The position numbers and the translations under genes are program-made. From NCBI RefSeq assembly GCF_025717515.1, contig NZ_JAJIRN010000007.1, forward strand, positions 186,001 to 250,000: a stretch of DNA of 64,000 nucleotides, given 5' to 3'. The DNA is from Roseateles oligotrophus (lineage in GTDB: Bacteria > Pseudomonadota > Gammaproteobacteria > Burkholderiales > Burkholderiaceae_C). Each line of letters opens with the position of its first letter. Position 1 is the first letter of the stretch. The notes under the pieces were generated by a model. It was not told the DNA's origin and did not search any database. It saw nothing but the letters and a program-made list of their open reading frames with translations. Positions 10,069 through 23,387 of this stretch are shown in pieces.

Positions 10069-11028
10069 TTATGGGGGGAGCCGCAGCCAACCGGCGCTTT
10101 GCGCGAGCCGCCACAGGCCGGCGGGTGCGGTGTTGTCCAGCGTCAAATCGGCGGCGCAATCAAAGGCGCGCAGGCCCTGGGCGTAGCGAGCGCAAAGACC
10201 GGGCTCGCCGATCAATAGCAGCGGCGCTTGCGCCAAGCCCCGCCGGTCGCGCCAGGCCAGACCGGCGCGCAATTCGTGGCCGATCAAAAGCCCGGACATA
10301 TAGTCGGCCAGCGCAGCGGCCGCCAATTCGCCCGTCAGGCCGAGCGTGCGCACGGCAAACAATTGATGGCTCAGGCCCAGCTCGCCCTGCTCGCGGGCGG
10401 CCCGCAGGCCGGCGAGAAAGGCACTTGAGTCGCTCGCGACATCGACCGGGGGCATCAGTCGCCCTAACACCGAATGTTGACGCAGCAGGGCAAACAACTC
10501 GCCGGTCATATGGGTGGCGAAACCGCGCAGTTGGCTGTCTCGCAGCTCGGCCCATTTTGAATGCGTGCCCGGCATCACGATGCAGGCCGCATCGGCCAAC
10601 TGCGGGTGCTGCTGCAAGGCGCCGAAGACCTGCGTCTCTTCGCCCCGCATCACATCTGGCGGCTGGCCAGCGGCTTGCTGGAGCAGGCCGGGCAGGATGC
10701 GCAGGCTGCGTCCCTGGCCGAACTCCACCGACACGGTCTGCGCGGCCAACGCGGCTTCGTTGGCCGGGCAGGCCGCATAAGGCGCCTCGCGCCAGCCATG
10801 TTTGGCGCCGACCATGCCGCAGGCCAGCAGCGGCAATCGCGGGTTGGCTTGCAGCCAGTCGCCGGCAATCTGCTGCAGCGCTTGCACATAGGCCAAGGCC
10901 CGGCCGTCCATCACGCTGGCGCCCATCGCGCTGCTGCGGCTGGCGAGGGTCAGGCCTTGCCCGTCGAGCAAAAAGGCGCGCAGGCCGCTGCTTCCCCAGT
11001 CGAGTGCGAGCAGGGCGGCCGATTCCAT
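10069..11028 (-). CDS. dgoK: 2-dehydro-3-deoxygalactonokinase
   Basis: 319 aa from the ATG at 11028. The reading frame stays open another 306 bp upstream, but that part is dgoD read out of frame. DgoK landmarks are present: ALDWGSSGLRAFLLD at the N-terminus (ATPase-fold phosphate loop), LLACGMVGAKHGW, VMRGEETQVFGAL and VMPGTHSKW. It phosphorylates 2-keto-3-deoxygalactonate with ATP in the cytoplasm. It starts 11 bp after the dgoD stop and ends 18 bp before dgoA, so the three are surely cotranscribed. Confidence 0.93.
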   Translation of the reverse strand: MESAALLALDWGSSGLRAFLLDGQGLTLASRSSAMGASVMDGRALAYVQALQQIAGDWLQANPRLPLLACGMVGAKHGWREAPYAACPANEAALAAQTVSVEFGQGRSLRILPGLLQQAAGQPPDVMRGEETQVFGALQQHPQLADAACIVMPGTHSKWAELRDSQLRGFATHMTGELFALLRQHSVLGRLMPPVDVASDSSAFLAGLRAAREQGELGLSHQLFAVRTLGLTGELAAAALADYMSGLLIGHELRAGLAWRDRRGLAQAPLLLIGEPGLCARYAQGLRAFDCAADLTLDNTAPAGLWRLAQSAGWLRLPP

Positions 11029-11039
11029 TGGGGCTTGGC

Positions 11040-12188
11040 TCACCACTCGGCCACGCTGCCGTCGGCATGGCGCCACAGCGGGTTGCGCCAATCGGGGGCG
11101 TTGCGGCTGGCCTCGATGACGCGGGCCTCGTCGATCTCGACGCCCAGGCCCGGCTTGGGCAGCGGCTTGATATAGCCGCCTTCGATCAGGAAGTCTTGCT
11201 TGTTCGACACATAGTCCAAGAGCTCGCCGCCCTTGTTGTAATGGATGCCCATGCTCTGCTCTTGCAGCACCGCGTTGTGCGAGACGAAGTCGACCGCCAG
11301 GCAGGCCGCCAAGGCGACCGGGCCGAGCGGGCAATGCGGCGCCAGCGCCACGTCATAGGCCTCGGCCATGGCGGCGATCTTCACGCATTCGCTGATGCCA
11401 CCTGCATGCGAGAGGTCGGGCTGGACGATGGCGATGCCGCCCTGCTCGAACACCCGTTTGAATTCGAAGCGCGAGTACATGCGCTCGCCGGCGGCCAGCG
11501 GGATAGCCGTGTGTTCGGCCAAACGCGGGTAATGCTCGGCCTGCTCGGCCAAGACCGGCTCTTCAACAAACAGCGGCCGGTAAGGCTCCAGCGCGCGCAG
11601 CAAGACCTTGGCCATAGGCGCGGCGACGCGGCCATGGAAGTCGATGCCGAACTCGATTTCATTGCCGAAGGCGGCGCGGATTTCGGCGATGCGGCCGACC
11701 GCGGCATCGACGGCGGCGGCGCTGTCAATCATGCCGAACTCTTCGGTGCCGTTCATCTTGAAGGTATCGAAGCCACCGGCGCGCAGGCGCCGGATGTCAT
11801 TGATCACATCGGCCGGGCGGTCGCCGCCGACCCAGGAATAGGTCTTCATGCGATCGCGCACCAGGCCACCCAGCAGCTGATAGACCGGCACGCCCAGCGC
11901 CTTGCCCTTGATGTCCCACAGCGCCTGGTCGATGCCGGCGATGGCGCTCATCAGAATGGCGCCGCCGCGGTAGAAGCTGCCGCGATACATCAGCTGCCAG
12001 AGGTCGTTGATGCGGGCCGGGTCCTGGCCGATCAGCAGTGGCGCGAACTCCTGGACGGCCGTCTCGACGGTACGGGCGCGGCCCTCGATCACCGGTTCGC
12101 CCCAGCCAACTATCCCTTCGTCGGTCTCGATCTTCAGAAGCATCCAGCGCGGAGGCACTCGGTACAGGGTGAGCTTGGTAATCTTCAT
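11040..12188 (-). CDS. dgoD: D-galactonate dehydratase
   Basis: 382 aa, same length as E. coli DgoD and almost collinear with it ([65 protein letters not shown]). Enolase-superfamily residues are in place: D183 and H185 in IDFHGR, Glu in VEEPVLAEQ, Glu in AAGERM and His in APHCPLG. It dehydrates D-galactonate to 2-keto-3-deoxygalactonate. As the first gene of the minus-strand row, its upstream gap is where the promoter should be. Confidence 0.96.
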   Translation of the reverse strand: MKITKLTLYRVPPRWMLLKIETDEGIVGWGEPVIEGRARTVETAVQEFAPLLIGQDPARINDLWQLMYRGSFYRGGAILMSAIAGIDQALWDIKGKALGVPVYQLLGGLVRDRMKTYSWVGGDRPADVINDIRRLRAGGFDTFKMNGTEEFGMIDSAAAVDAAVGRIAEIRAAFGNEIEFGIDFHGRVAAPMAKVLLRALEPYRPLFVEEPVLAEQAEHYPRLAEHTAIPLAAGERMYSRFEFKRVFEQGGIAIVQPDLSHAGGISECVKIAAMAEAYDVALAPHCPLGPVALAACLAVDFVSHNAVLQEQSMGIHYNKGGELLDYVSNKQDFLIEGGYIKPLPKPGLGVEIDEARVIEASRNAPDWRNPLWRHADGSVAEW

Positions 12189-12334
12189 GGAGCTGTGGGC
12201 AGTCAGGAAACAGCCTTCAGCTTAAGTCCGCGAGCTACATCGAAAGTATCATTTTTAAGCGTATATCTATGCTCTATCGAGATAGCTGCAAGGCGCTGGT
12301 CGCGCTCAAGAAAGAGCAGCGCCGCCCCGAGCTT
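12189..12334 (-). promoter_or_regulatory. Probable promoter/operator region of the dgo-ara-galactanase row
   Basis: This 146-bp gap precedes dgoD, the first gene of the row. It is locally AT-rich (12243-12275) and holds the small palindrome ctatc-ga-gatag at 12274-12285. Read on the minus strand, this is part of ATCT...AGAT, the kind of T-N11-A dyad LysR proteins bind. No convincing -35/-10 pair is seen. That the LysR protein at 1-192 acts here is inference from gene order. Confidence 0.35.
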
Positions 12335-14698
12335 TCAGTCTCTGACCTGCGGCGCCATCAAAGGCAGGGTGACGTGCACGCTCGTCCCCTCGCCCGGTGC
12401 GGACTCGACTTGCAATGAGCCACCCAGGGTTTTGTTGACCAGGTTGTCGATGATGGACATGCCTAGGCCGCTGCCACCTTTGCCGATCTTGGTGCTGAAG
12501 AAGGGAATGAAGAGCTTTTCCAAGGTTGCCGCGTCCATGCCTCGACCGTTATCCCGGCAACTGATACGCACATGATTGGGCCCGGCCGCCTCGGCGCTGA
12601 TTTTCAATACGCCGCCTTGTTCCATGCCGTCAAATGCGTGCAGGTAGGCGTTATTGATCAGGTTGGTCAAAACTTGGCCAAGCGGGCCGGGATAACTGTC
12701 AAGTTCGATGCCGTTGGGGATGTTCAAGTCGATCCGGTGCGGCTGCAGGCTCAAGCTGGGTGCCAGCGCCTCCAGCAACTCTTGGACTGAGGTACGCAGA
12801 TCGAAACGGCGTCGCTGCTCGCTGGCTTGGTCGGTGGCCACTTGGCGGAAGCTTTGCATCAAGTCCAGTGCGCGTTCCAGGTTGCGCACCACCAACTCGC
12901 TCCCCTCGCTGACTCGGCCGACAAATCGTTCCAGCTCAATGCGTTTGAGCCCACCCGCTGCCATCGCCTGTGCAAACTCCTTGGCCAAGGCCGCGACGGT
13001 ATTGGCGCTGATCAGGCTGTTGCTCATCGGCGTGCTCAGCTCATGCGAGACGCCGGCCGCCAGCGTGTTCAGCGTCGCCCGCGCTTGGCTGCGGGTCAAT
13101 TCCTCCTGGGATTGGCGTAGTTTCAGCATTGCCTCCTCCAGCTCGGCCCCGCGCTGCGCGACGCGCTGCTCCAAGGTACTGTTGAGCTCCAACACGCGCG
13201 CCTCGGCCTCTTTGCGTTCACCGATCTCAACCATGGTGCAGGCGATCGTCAGCGCCCGACCCCGAGCGTCTCGGCGCAAGACCTTGCCGCGTGCCGAGAC
13301 CCAAATCCAGCGCCCATCCACATGGCGGCGGCGGAACTCGACCTGATAATTCGCGCGCTCACCGCTCAGATGCTTCAGCAGCGTTTGTTTGAGCATCGCT
13401 ACATCGTCCGGGTGGCAATCCGTTTGCCAGTCGTAGCCTGTTTTGACGGCGTAGGCCTTTGGATCGAGCCCGCCGATTTCGGCCCATCGTTCGTTGACCC
13501 GCATCTCATCGGTCTCGAAGTTATATTCCCAGCTGCCGGCGCCGGTGCCTTCGATGACGTTCTGCAGGCGTTGGCGTTCATCGAGCAAATTGTGCTGCGC
13601 CAGCAGCAGCGAACGCCTGCCCCGCTGCAAGTGGCGCGCGGCGAACATCAACAACAGCGTGCACAGCAAACCCGCCCCCAGTACCCAGTTGGCGTGGGCC
13701 TTGGGCAAGGCCGCAAAGTAGGCGGGCCGCGGATGCAGAACCACCTGCCATTTGCGCCCGGCAACCGCCAGCGACTTGATCCGGTCACCGGCCTGAGCCG
13801 CCAATTCAGCGACAGAACCGTCGGCGGTCAAGGCGCGCAAGTCACTGTCGGGGCCGATGCCGGTGTAGATCGGCTTACTCAAAGACATCGCCTGGTCATA
13901 GACCAGCAAGTCCAGATGTCCGTCGTTGGCGTGGCCGGCGGCGTGTTGCAACAGCAATGGCAATTCGATCACCACCGCCAAATAAGCTCGAGCCTTGACT
14001 GACCCGGTGCCGTCGGGCTCGCCCAAGACTGCCGCTGTGATGGCAAAGCCAAACGAGGCCGAGGCCTGTATGTCGCCGCGCAAGATCCGAAAGCTTTCCG
14101 ACGCCACCGGCTCGGCAAGGCTGGCGGCCTTCAATTTGGAGGCCATGCGCAGCGGGTCGGCGCCCAGATTGAAGCCCAGGGCTGCCCCTTTCTCGGGCCA
14201 GGCATAGAGCACCGGAACATAGTCGTCGCGCGCGGGCGCCGTCAGCCAGGCGCCGGTCTTTTCGTCCGGCTCCACGATCCGGTAGTCCTGCAAACCCTGG
14301 GCTCGGGCGCTGGCTTCAAATTGGGTGCGCTCGGCGCCCATCACGACCGGCTGCCACTCCAGCACCTGCACGCTGGGCAATTGGCGGGTCAAACCCTGTG
14401 CGTAATGGTTGAAATCCTTGCGCTGCAATTGGGGCTGCAGTTCCAGCATCAGGCCGCCATTGCGAGCGACCTCGACGGCACGCGTCAACTCCAGCTCCAC
14501 CGAGCTCAGCACCGTCTCGACCGTCGCGCTGAAAATTTCCTCCCGGCGCAGGGCCTCCGCCTTGCGCAGCGACTGGTAGCCCAGATAACTGATGGCGCTG
14601 CCGGCAAGGGCTATGGTCCCGATCAGCAGGACATCAAGCAGACCAGGGCGGAGGGTCTGGCCGCGGCTTGCGGTTTTGGCAATGGCTGAATTCTTCAT
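12335..14698 (-). CDS. CHASE-PAS sensor histidine kinase
   Basis: 787 aa. One membrane helix near residues 22-42 and a second near 335-360 bracket a CHASE-like periplasmic domain (ATVETVLSSVELEL, VLEWQPVV). Then follow a PAS/PAC domain (GTGAGSWEYNFETDEM to RGKVLRRDARG), a short coiled coil, a HisKA helix with H552 in AAGVSHELSTPMSNSL, and a HATPase with LINNAYLHAF, DNGRGMD and KGGSGLGMSI. It should autophosphorylate in response to an external ligand. No response regulator gene is adjacent. Its H-box and FFSTK..GGSGLG style are shared with the TPR kinase at 15902, so the two look related. It lies 99 bp behind the hydrolase at 14798 on the same strand. Confidence 0.9.
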   Translation of the reverse strand: MKNSAIAKTASRGQTLRPGLLDVLLIGTIALAGSAISYLGYQSLRKAEALRREEIFSATVETVLSSVELELTRAVEVARNGGLMLELQPQLQRKDFNHYAQGLTRQLPSVQVLEWQPVVMGAERTQFEASARAQGLQDYRIVEPDEKTGAWLTAPARDDYVPVLYAWPEKGAALGFNLGADPLRMASKLKAASLAEPVASESFRILRGDIQASASFGFAITAAVLGEPDGTGSVKARAYLAVVIELPLLLQHAAGHANDGHLDLLVYDQAMSLSKPIYTGIGPDSDLRALTADGSVAELAAQAGDRIKSLAVAGRKWQVVLHPRPAYFAALPKAHANWVLGAGLLCTLLLMFAARHLQRGRRSLLLAQHNLLDERQRLQNVIEGTGAGSWEYNFETDEMRVNERWAEIGGLDPKAYAVKTGYDWQTDCHPDDVAMLKQTLLKHLSGERANYQVEFRRRHVDGRWIWVSARGKVLRRDARGRALTIACTMVEIGERKEAEARVLELNSTLEQRVAQRGAELEEAMLKLRQSQEELTRSQARATLNTLAAGVSHELSTPMSNSLISANTVAALAKEFAQAMAAGGLKRIELERFVGRVSEGSELVVRNLERALDLMQSFRQVATDQASEQRRRFDLRTSVQELLEALAPSLSLQPHRIDLNIPNGIELDSYPGPLGQVLTNLINNAYLHAFDGMEQGGVLKISAEAAGPNHVRISCRDNGRGMDAATLEKLFIPFFSTKIGKGGSGLGMSIIDNLVNKTLGGSLQVESAPGEGTSVHVTLPLMAPQVRD

Positions 14699-14797
14699 GA
14701 TTCAGCCGGAGTTTAGAGTGGCGGTCCGATCCTCTGCCGAAATTTTTGACTCAGCAAGCTACCGATTGCAGGCCATGCAGCGCCAGTTGCTGCCGCC

Positions 14798-15709
14798 TCA
14801 ATCGCCGGGCAACTTGGGTATTTTCAGGCAGGGGTTGCTCGGCTCTTGGCGACTCTTCAGCCGGTAGATCACTTCGCGCTCGATGGCTTCCACATTGGCG
14901 GCCGGATCCAGTTGCACGGGCTGACCCTTGAGCACCTGTTCGAAGAAATGGCAAACATGCAATTGGCCGTTCATCGCCCCCTTACCGAACACCTCATGAT
15001 CCTCATCCTTCTTGCCCAAGGGCCCCATCCGACTCAGGTCGACATAGGTCGCCAATGGCGCCAACGCATCTTCGGTGCCAAGGCCCAGCGCATGCCTGCC
15101 GGGTATGCGTCCATCGGTGGAACGCAAGAGCACATGGTCATCGGCGTTCAGCGTCACATAGACCTTCTCGCGCTGGGCCAGCCGGTTCAGCCAGACCGAA
15201 TGGCCGACATCATCGGCATCCGGTTGCGAGAACAGCAGCGCCGAAAACAAACCCTTGACGCCCGGCCAATAGCCCTTCTCAACCGCCTTCTCGACCACGA
15301 TGGAGCCCATGCTGTGCACCAGCAGCGCCATCTTCTTGGCTTTTGGTTGAGCGGTCTGGTGCTTGATCAAGGCCTCCAGCACCAGACCCAAAGCCTTCGC
15401 TGCCGCCTCGGTATGGCTGAGTGGCAATTCGCGGTCAAGAAAATGCAGCCCCTCGAACGCGGAATCCCAGTTGAACATCAAGACCTTGGCGTCATAGCCC
15501 AGTTCCAGCTTGTGAACCGCCAGGCCCTTGGTGAAAGTGCCGCCCTTGAGGCTCTTGCTCGGCTCCTTGCCGCGCCCATGCACGAACAGGATCACCGGTT
15601 TATTGGCGGCCTCCAGGTTGTGCAGCGCCGCGTCGAGTTGGTCGATCCGCCAGGCCTTCCCATCCGATGTGTACAAAGGCGTGTCGGCATTGAAATGAAG
15701 TTTGGACAT
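14798..15709 (-). CDS. Alpha/beta-hydrolase-fold protein of unknown substrate
   Basis: 303 aa from the ATG at 15709, preceded by AGGAGAT. The longer open frame upstream is the opposite strand of the TPR kinase. There is a hydrolase-type oxyanion loop FVHGRG (residues 43-48), a nucleophile elbow LLVHSMGS (S133), a possible acid in FSQPDADDVG, and a late His in LHVCHFFE. The closest feel is DUF900-type bacterial hydrolases; I cannot name a substrate. No signal peptide. It is divergent from the kinase at 15902 (192-bp shared upstream gap) and precedes the CHASE kinase, so a link to their signalling is possible but unproven. Confidence 0.75.
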   Translation of the reverse strand: MSKLHFNADTPLYTSDGKAWRIDQLDAALHNLEAANKPVILFVHGRGKEPSKSLKGGTFTKGLAVHKLELGYDAKVLMFNWDSAFEGLHFLDRELPLSHTEAAAKALGLVLEALIKHQTAQPKAKKMALLVHSMGSIVVEKAVEKGYWPGVKGLFSALLFSQPDADDVGHSVWLNRLAQREKVYVTLNADDHVLLRSTDGRIPGRHALGLGTEDALAPLATYVDLSRMGPLGKKDEDHEVFGKGAMNGQLHVCHFFEQVLKGQPVQLDPAANVEAIEREVIYRLKSRQEPSNPCLKIPKLPGD

Positions 15710-15901
15710 GAGATCTCCTGCGCAGCAATGGTTTGAGAAGGACCTGGACTGACTCGGCGGACAAGGATAAGACCGGCAGCGACACAAACGAACCGAGGCA
15801 AACCCTGCCTTGCTTGGCGGTATGGCCAGGGCTTTTGATAAAGCCCAAGCAAGATGAACTATTGCCGTCGGGTTACGCTTGAGCCCAGTCAAGGAGTGGT
15901 C

Positions 15902-18673
15902 ATGGACTATTTCGTACGCGATGAACATGTGCAGCGTTGGGACGCCGAACTGGCCGCCGAGCCGGCCGCCGCGCGTCGGCTGGACTTGCTCTTGTTTTTG
16001 AGCTGGCACCTGCGCCAACGTGATGGCAGGCGAGCGCTGTTGTTGGCCGAACAGGCGCGCCGACTCTTGAGCGACGAGCCGCCCACCGATCCGCCCGCCC
16101 AGCAGCCCGCATTGATGCGCCTGTTGCTGGTCGAAGCCGAGGTGGCGCTGTTCAGCCGTGGGCCGGTGGCGGCGCGCGCCACCGTCGAGCGGCTCGAACA
16201 GCGCTTGCAAGCCTGGCCCGAGCCCTTGATATCTATTGACCTGTGCATCTTGTCGGCCTTGTTGGCCAATGTGGAAGGCCAACCGCTGCAAAGCGACCTG
16301 ATGTGGCGCATGGCCATCGACTTGGCCGGGCAAGCGCGGCAGCCATTGCGCGAGAAGCTGGCCGAAGTGGAGTGGCATCTGTCCATCAGCTACCGCAATC
16401 CGCTTGAGGGCAAGGCTCGCTTTGAGCAGATCCAGGTCGAAGCCGCCGCGCCGACGCTGGTGATGGCGCGATGGCTTGAATGGCAGGGCACGCTGGCGGC
16501 GCAGGCCAGCGAGTATGGGCGCGCGGCGGCGCTGCGCTTTCATGCCTTTGATGAAGCGATGGAGTTTGGGCAAATTCAATGGGCGGTGGCCGCCGCCAGC
16601 AATGCGGCGGATGCCTTGAATTGCCTGAACGAGCATGAATTGGCGCTGCAATGGGTGGAGCGGGCGATTGCCTTGGCCCGTAGCCGGCATTGGCTGATGT
16701 TCTTGGGCCATGGCTTGAGTCAGATGGGCGAAACCTTGCGGCGTCTGGGCAGGCTGGACGCGGCCGATGAATGTTTGCAGGAAGGCTTGCAATTGCTGGG
16801 CGAGTTTCCGCTGCAGCGCCGGCAGTTGATTGCGATCAAATACCGCGCCGACCTGCGCCTGGATCAAGCCAGGCCCGACCAAGCCCTGCTGGAATTTGCC
16901 GCGCTGCAGCAGGCCGCTGCGGCTCAGCAATATCCGGACATGCTCGTCCATGCGCATCGCGGCCAAGCTCAGGCTTTGGCGCTGTTGGGCCGTATTCAGG
17001 AGGCCGAGGCCGAGGCGCAAGAGGCGCTGAGCCTGGCGCAGCAGACCCGCCATCTGCTGCGCCAGGTTGAATGCCTGCGTGCGCTGGCCGGCCTGCATGC
17101 GCTATACCCGCAACTCGCCCCTCCGCCCGAGCTTCAAGCGGCCAGTGCGGGCCTGCACTATCTGCTGCAAGCGCTGGAACTGGCGCACAGTATTGAGGGC
17201 TATTGGGTGCCCGGCGAACTCTGGGAGGCCTTGGCCGAGGCGCATGCGCAGCTGGGGGATATGGGCCAGGCCTACACGCTGGCCCGGCAGGCGGCCAAGG
17301 CCAGGCGAAAGGCCCAGGACGATGGCGCCAATCAGCGTCTGACGGTGATGCAGGTGATGCACCAGACCGACCGGGCTCGTGCGGAGGCCGAGCATCAGCG
17401 CAGCCTGGTGCATGAGCAAAAGCAAAGGGCCGACGCGCTGGAGCAAAGTCAGGCCACCCTGGAGCGCCTGAGTGCGATGGGCTTGGACATCACCAGCAAC
17501 CTTGAACAGCGCGCCGTGATGCGGGCGCTGGCAAGGCATATGAGCGGCCTGTTGACGCTCGACGCCTTGGTCTTGGCCCAGCTGCAAGAGGATGGCCAAC
17601 AGCTGCGCCTGCTGCGGGTGACTCCGGGCGGGCAATGCAGCCCTATGCCCGACTTGGCCTTGAGCGATGCGGCCTCGCCGCTGGCACGCGCCGCACGCGA
17701 GGCCGAAAGCTGCGGCCGCTGCGCACCCCTGCTGGTGGGGCGGCGACTGTTGGGCGTCTTGGCGGTCGAATCCGGTGCCCGGACCGAGTTCGATGAGGCC
17801 GAACGCTTGCTGTTTCGCAGCCTTTGCGCCTATGCCTCGATTGCGCTCGATAACGCGCAGGCCTATCAGCGTCTGCGCGATGCCCAAGCGCAACTGGTGC
17901 AGCAGGCCAAGTTGGCGGCGCTGGGCAGCTTGGTGGCCGGCGTCGCGCATGAGTTGAACACCCCGATTGGCAATTGCCTGATGGCGGCCAGCACATTGCA
18001 ACAGCGTACCGAAGCGATTGCCCAGCAGGTGGATGCTCAGGCGCTCAAGCGCAATGAGCTGACGCAATATTTGGATAGCGCGAGCCAGTCGTCCTTGCTC
18101 TTGATGCGCGGCCTTCACAAGGCCGCAGAGTTGGTACAGCGCTTCAAGCAGATTGCCATCGATCCCGGCAGCGAATCCCTGCAGGCCTTTGAATTGCTGC
18201 CGCAATGCGAGCTGCTGCTGAGCAGTCAGCGCGGCTTGTTCGAGGCGGCGGGCGTGCGACTGAATCTGCAAGTGCCCCCCGGCCTGCATGTGGTGAGCTA
18301 CCCGGGCGTCTTGCTGCAGGTGCTGGGGCAGCTGCTTGAAAATGCCTTGCTGCATGGTTTTGCCGGGGGCAGAGCCGGCCAGCTGACGCTGCGGGCCCAA
18401 GGGCAGGGTGACGCGAAGCTGCTGCTGCAGGTCATCGACGACGGCATTGGCATCGCGCCCGAGCATCTTGACCGAATTTTCGAGCCCTTTTTCAGTACCC
18501 GCTTTGGCCAAGGCGGCAGTGGCCTGGGTTTGCATATCTGCCACAACCTTGTCACCGCCTTGCTGCAAGGCAGCATCAAGGCGGTGAGTGAAGCCGGCCA
18601 AGGCAGCCGCTTCGACATCACCCTGCCGCTACAGCCGCCGAGCGCGGCGGCGGCGGACCTTGCTCCGGATTGA
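15902..18673 (+). CDS. TPR-GAF sensor histidine kinase
   Basis: 923 aa from the ATG at 15902, which has AAGGAG 5 nt upstream; an ATG 48 bp earlier has none. No membrane segment, so a soluble sensor. Residues about 1-470 are TPR-like helical repeats beginning with SWHLRQRDGRRALLLAEQA. A coiled coil covers about 490-525, then a GAF domain (about 535-650), HisKA with H683 in VAGVAHELNTPIGNCL, and a HATPase (ENALLHGFAGG, DDGIGI, FFSTRFGQGGSGLGL). There is no receiver domain, and no response regulator gene is near. The N-terminal helix pattern recurs in the kinase at 18794 and the relic at 24389. Confidence 0.88.
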   Translation: MDYFVRDEHVQRWDAELAAEPAAARRLDLLLFLSWHLRQRDGRRALLLAEQARRLLSDEPPTDPPAQQPALMRLLLVEAEVALFSRGPVAARATVERLEQRLQAWPEPLISIDLCILSALLANVEGQPLQSDLMWRMAIDLAGQARQPLREKLAEVEWHLSISYRNPLEGKARFEQIQVEAAAPTLVMARWLEWQGTLAAQASEYGRAAALRFHAFDEAMEFGQIQWAVAAASNAADALNCLNEHELALQWVERAIALARSRHWLMFLGHGLSQMGETLRRLGRLDAADECLQEGLQLLGEFPLQRRQLIAIKYRADLRLDQARPDQALLEFAALQQAAAAQQYPDMLVHAHRGQAQALALLGRIQEAEAEAQEALSLAQQTRHLLRQVECLRALAGLHALYPQLAPPPELQAASAGLHYLLQALELAHSIEGYWVPGELWEALAEAHAQLGDMGQAYTLARQAAKARRKAQDDGANQRLTVMQVMHQTDRARAEAEHQRSLVHEQKQRADALEQSQATLERLSAMGLDITSNLEQRAVMRALARHMSGLLTLDALVLAQLQEDGQQLRLLRVTPGGQCSPMPDLALSDAASPLARAAREAESCGRCAPLLVGRRLLGVLAVESGARTEFDEAERLLFRSLCAYASIALDNAQAYQRLRDAQAQLVQQAKLAALGSLVAGVAHELNTPIGNCLMAASTLQQRTEAIAQQVDAQALKRNELTQYLDSASQSSLLLMRGLHKAAELVQRFKQIAIDPGSESLQAFELLPQCELLLSSQRGLFEAAGVRLNLQVPPGLHVVSYPGVLLQVLGQLLENALLHGFAGGRAGQLTLRAQGQGDAKLLLQVIDDGIGIAPEHLDRIFEPFFSTRFGQGGSGLGLHICHNLVTALLQGSIKAVSEAGQGSRFDITLPLQPPSAAAADLAPD

Positions 18674-18793
18674 AAATCGGTCAATTCCGCCCTTACGGGG
18701 CCAGATAGGCGGGCTTTTCGAGCGCTTGCGGAGCAATTTGCCCCTTATGCTGAGCGCCTTACCCAACCCTCTTCACGCTAGCCCCGACTCAGC

Positions 18794-22897
<4,104 letters not shown>

Positions 22898-23005
22898 ATC
22901 GGCGTATTTTTCGCATTCAACCGCGCATTCGACACGCTATGCTGGTCAACGGCCATCTGGGCTGCTTTCATTCCTTTCTTGCCTTCTTTTCAACTGGAGA
23001 TCTCG

Positions 23006-23377
23006 ATGAGCGATGCGACGTTGTTTGAAAAACTCGGTGGTGCGGCAGCAGTGGATGCGGCCGTGGATATCTTTTATCGCAAGGTGCTGACCGACCCCGG
23101 CATCTCGGCCTACTTTGAGTCGGTCGATATGGATAAGCAGCGCGCCAAGCAAAAGTCCTTCCTGACGATGGTGTTCGGCGGCCCCAATAGCTATACCGGC
23201 AAGGACATGCGCACTGCCCATGCCCCCTTGGTGCAGCGCGGCCTGAATGATGCTCACTTCGACGCGGTGGCTGGCCATCTGCAGGCCACGCTGGCGCAGC
23301 TCGGTGTGGCGCCCGATCTGATCGGGCAGGTGATGGGGCTGGCCGGCAGCACGCGTAACGACGTGTTGGGCCGTTAG
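23006..23377 (+). CDS. Truncated haemoglobin, group I
   Basis: 123 aa from the ATG at 23006 (ctggagatctcg just upstream gives the ribosome site); the frame is open slightly further upstream. TrHb features: LFEKLGG with the GG turn, F23-Y24 (B9/B10) in DIFYRKVL, the proximal haem His at H72 in MRTAHAPL, and the downstream VAGHLQATL. Group I truncated haemoglobins bind O2/NO and several act as NO dioxygenases. The next gene, 10 bp later, encodes a ferredoxin-flavoprotein reductase, so this looks like a two-gene version of a flavohaemoglobin. Confidence 0.93.
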   Translation: MSDATLFEKLGGAAAVDAAVDIFYRKVLTDPGISAYFESVDMDKQRAKQKSFLTMVFGGPNSYTGKDMRTAHAPLVQRGLNDAHFDAVAGHLQATLAQLGVAPDLIGQVMGLAGSTRNDVLGR

Positions 23378-23387
23378 GTCGCTTGCC

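Noticed and set aside
9702-12575. Plus-strand open frame of 957 codons across dgoA, dgoK and dgoD
   Set aside because: Lies wholly opposite three well-supported genes; product is Arg/Gly/Pro/Ala-rich low-complexity, typical of antisense frames in GC-rich DNA.
15710-17098. Long upstream extension of the hydrolase frame (14798 gene) on the minus strand
   Set aside because: The extra 463 residues are the reverse of the TPR kinase coding sequence; a good ribosome site and fold start occur at 15709.
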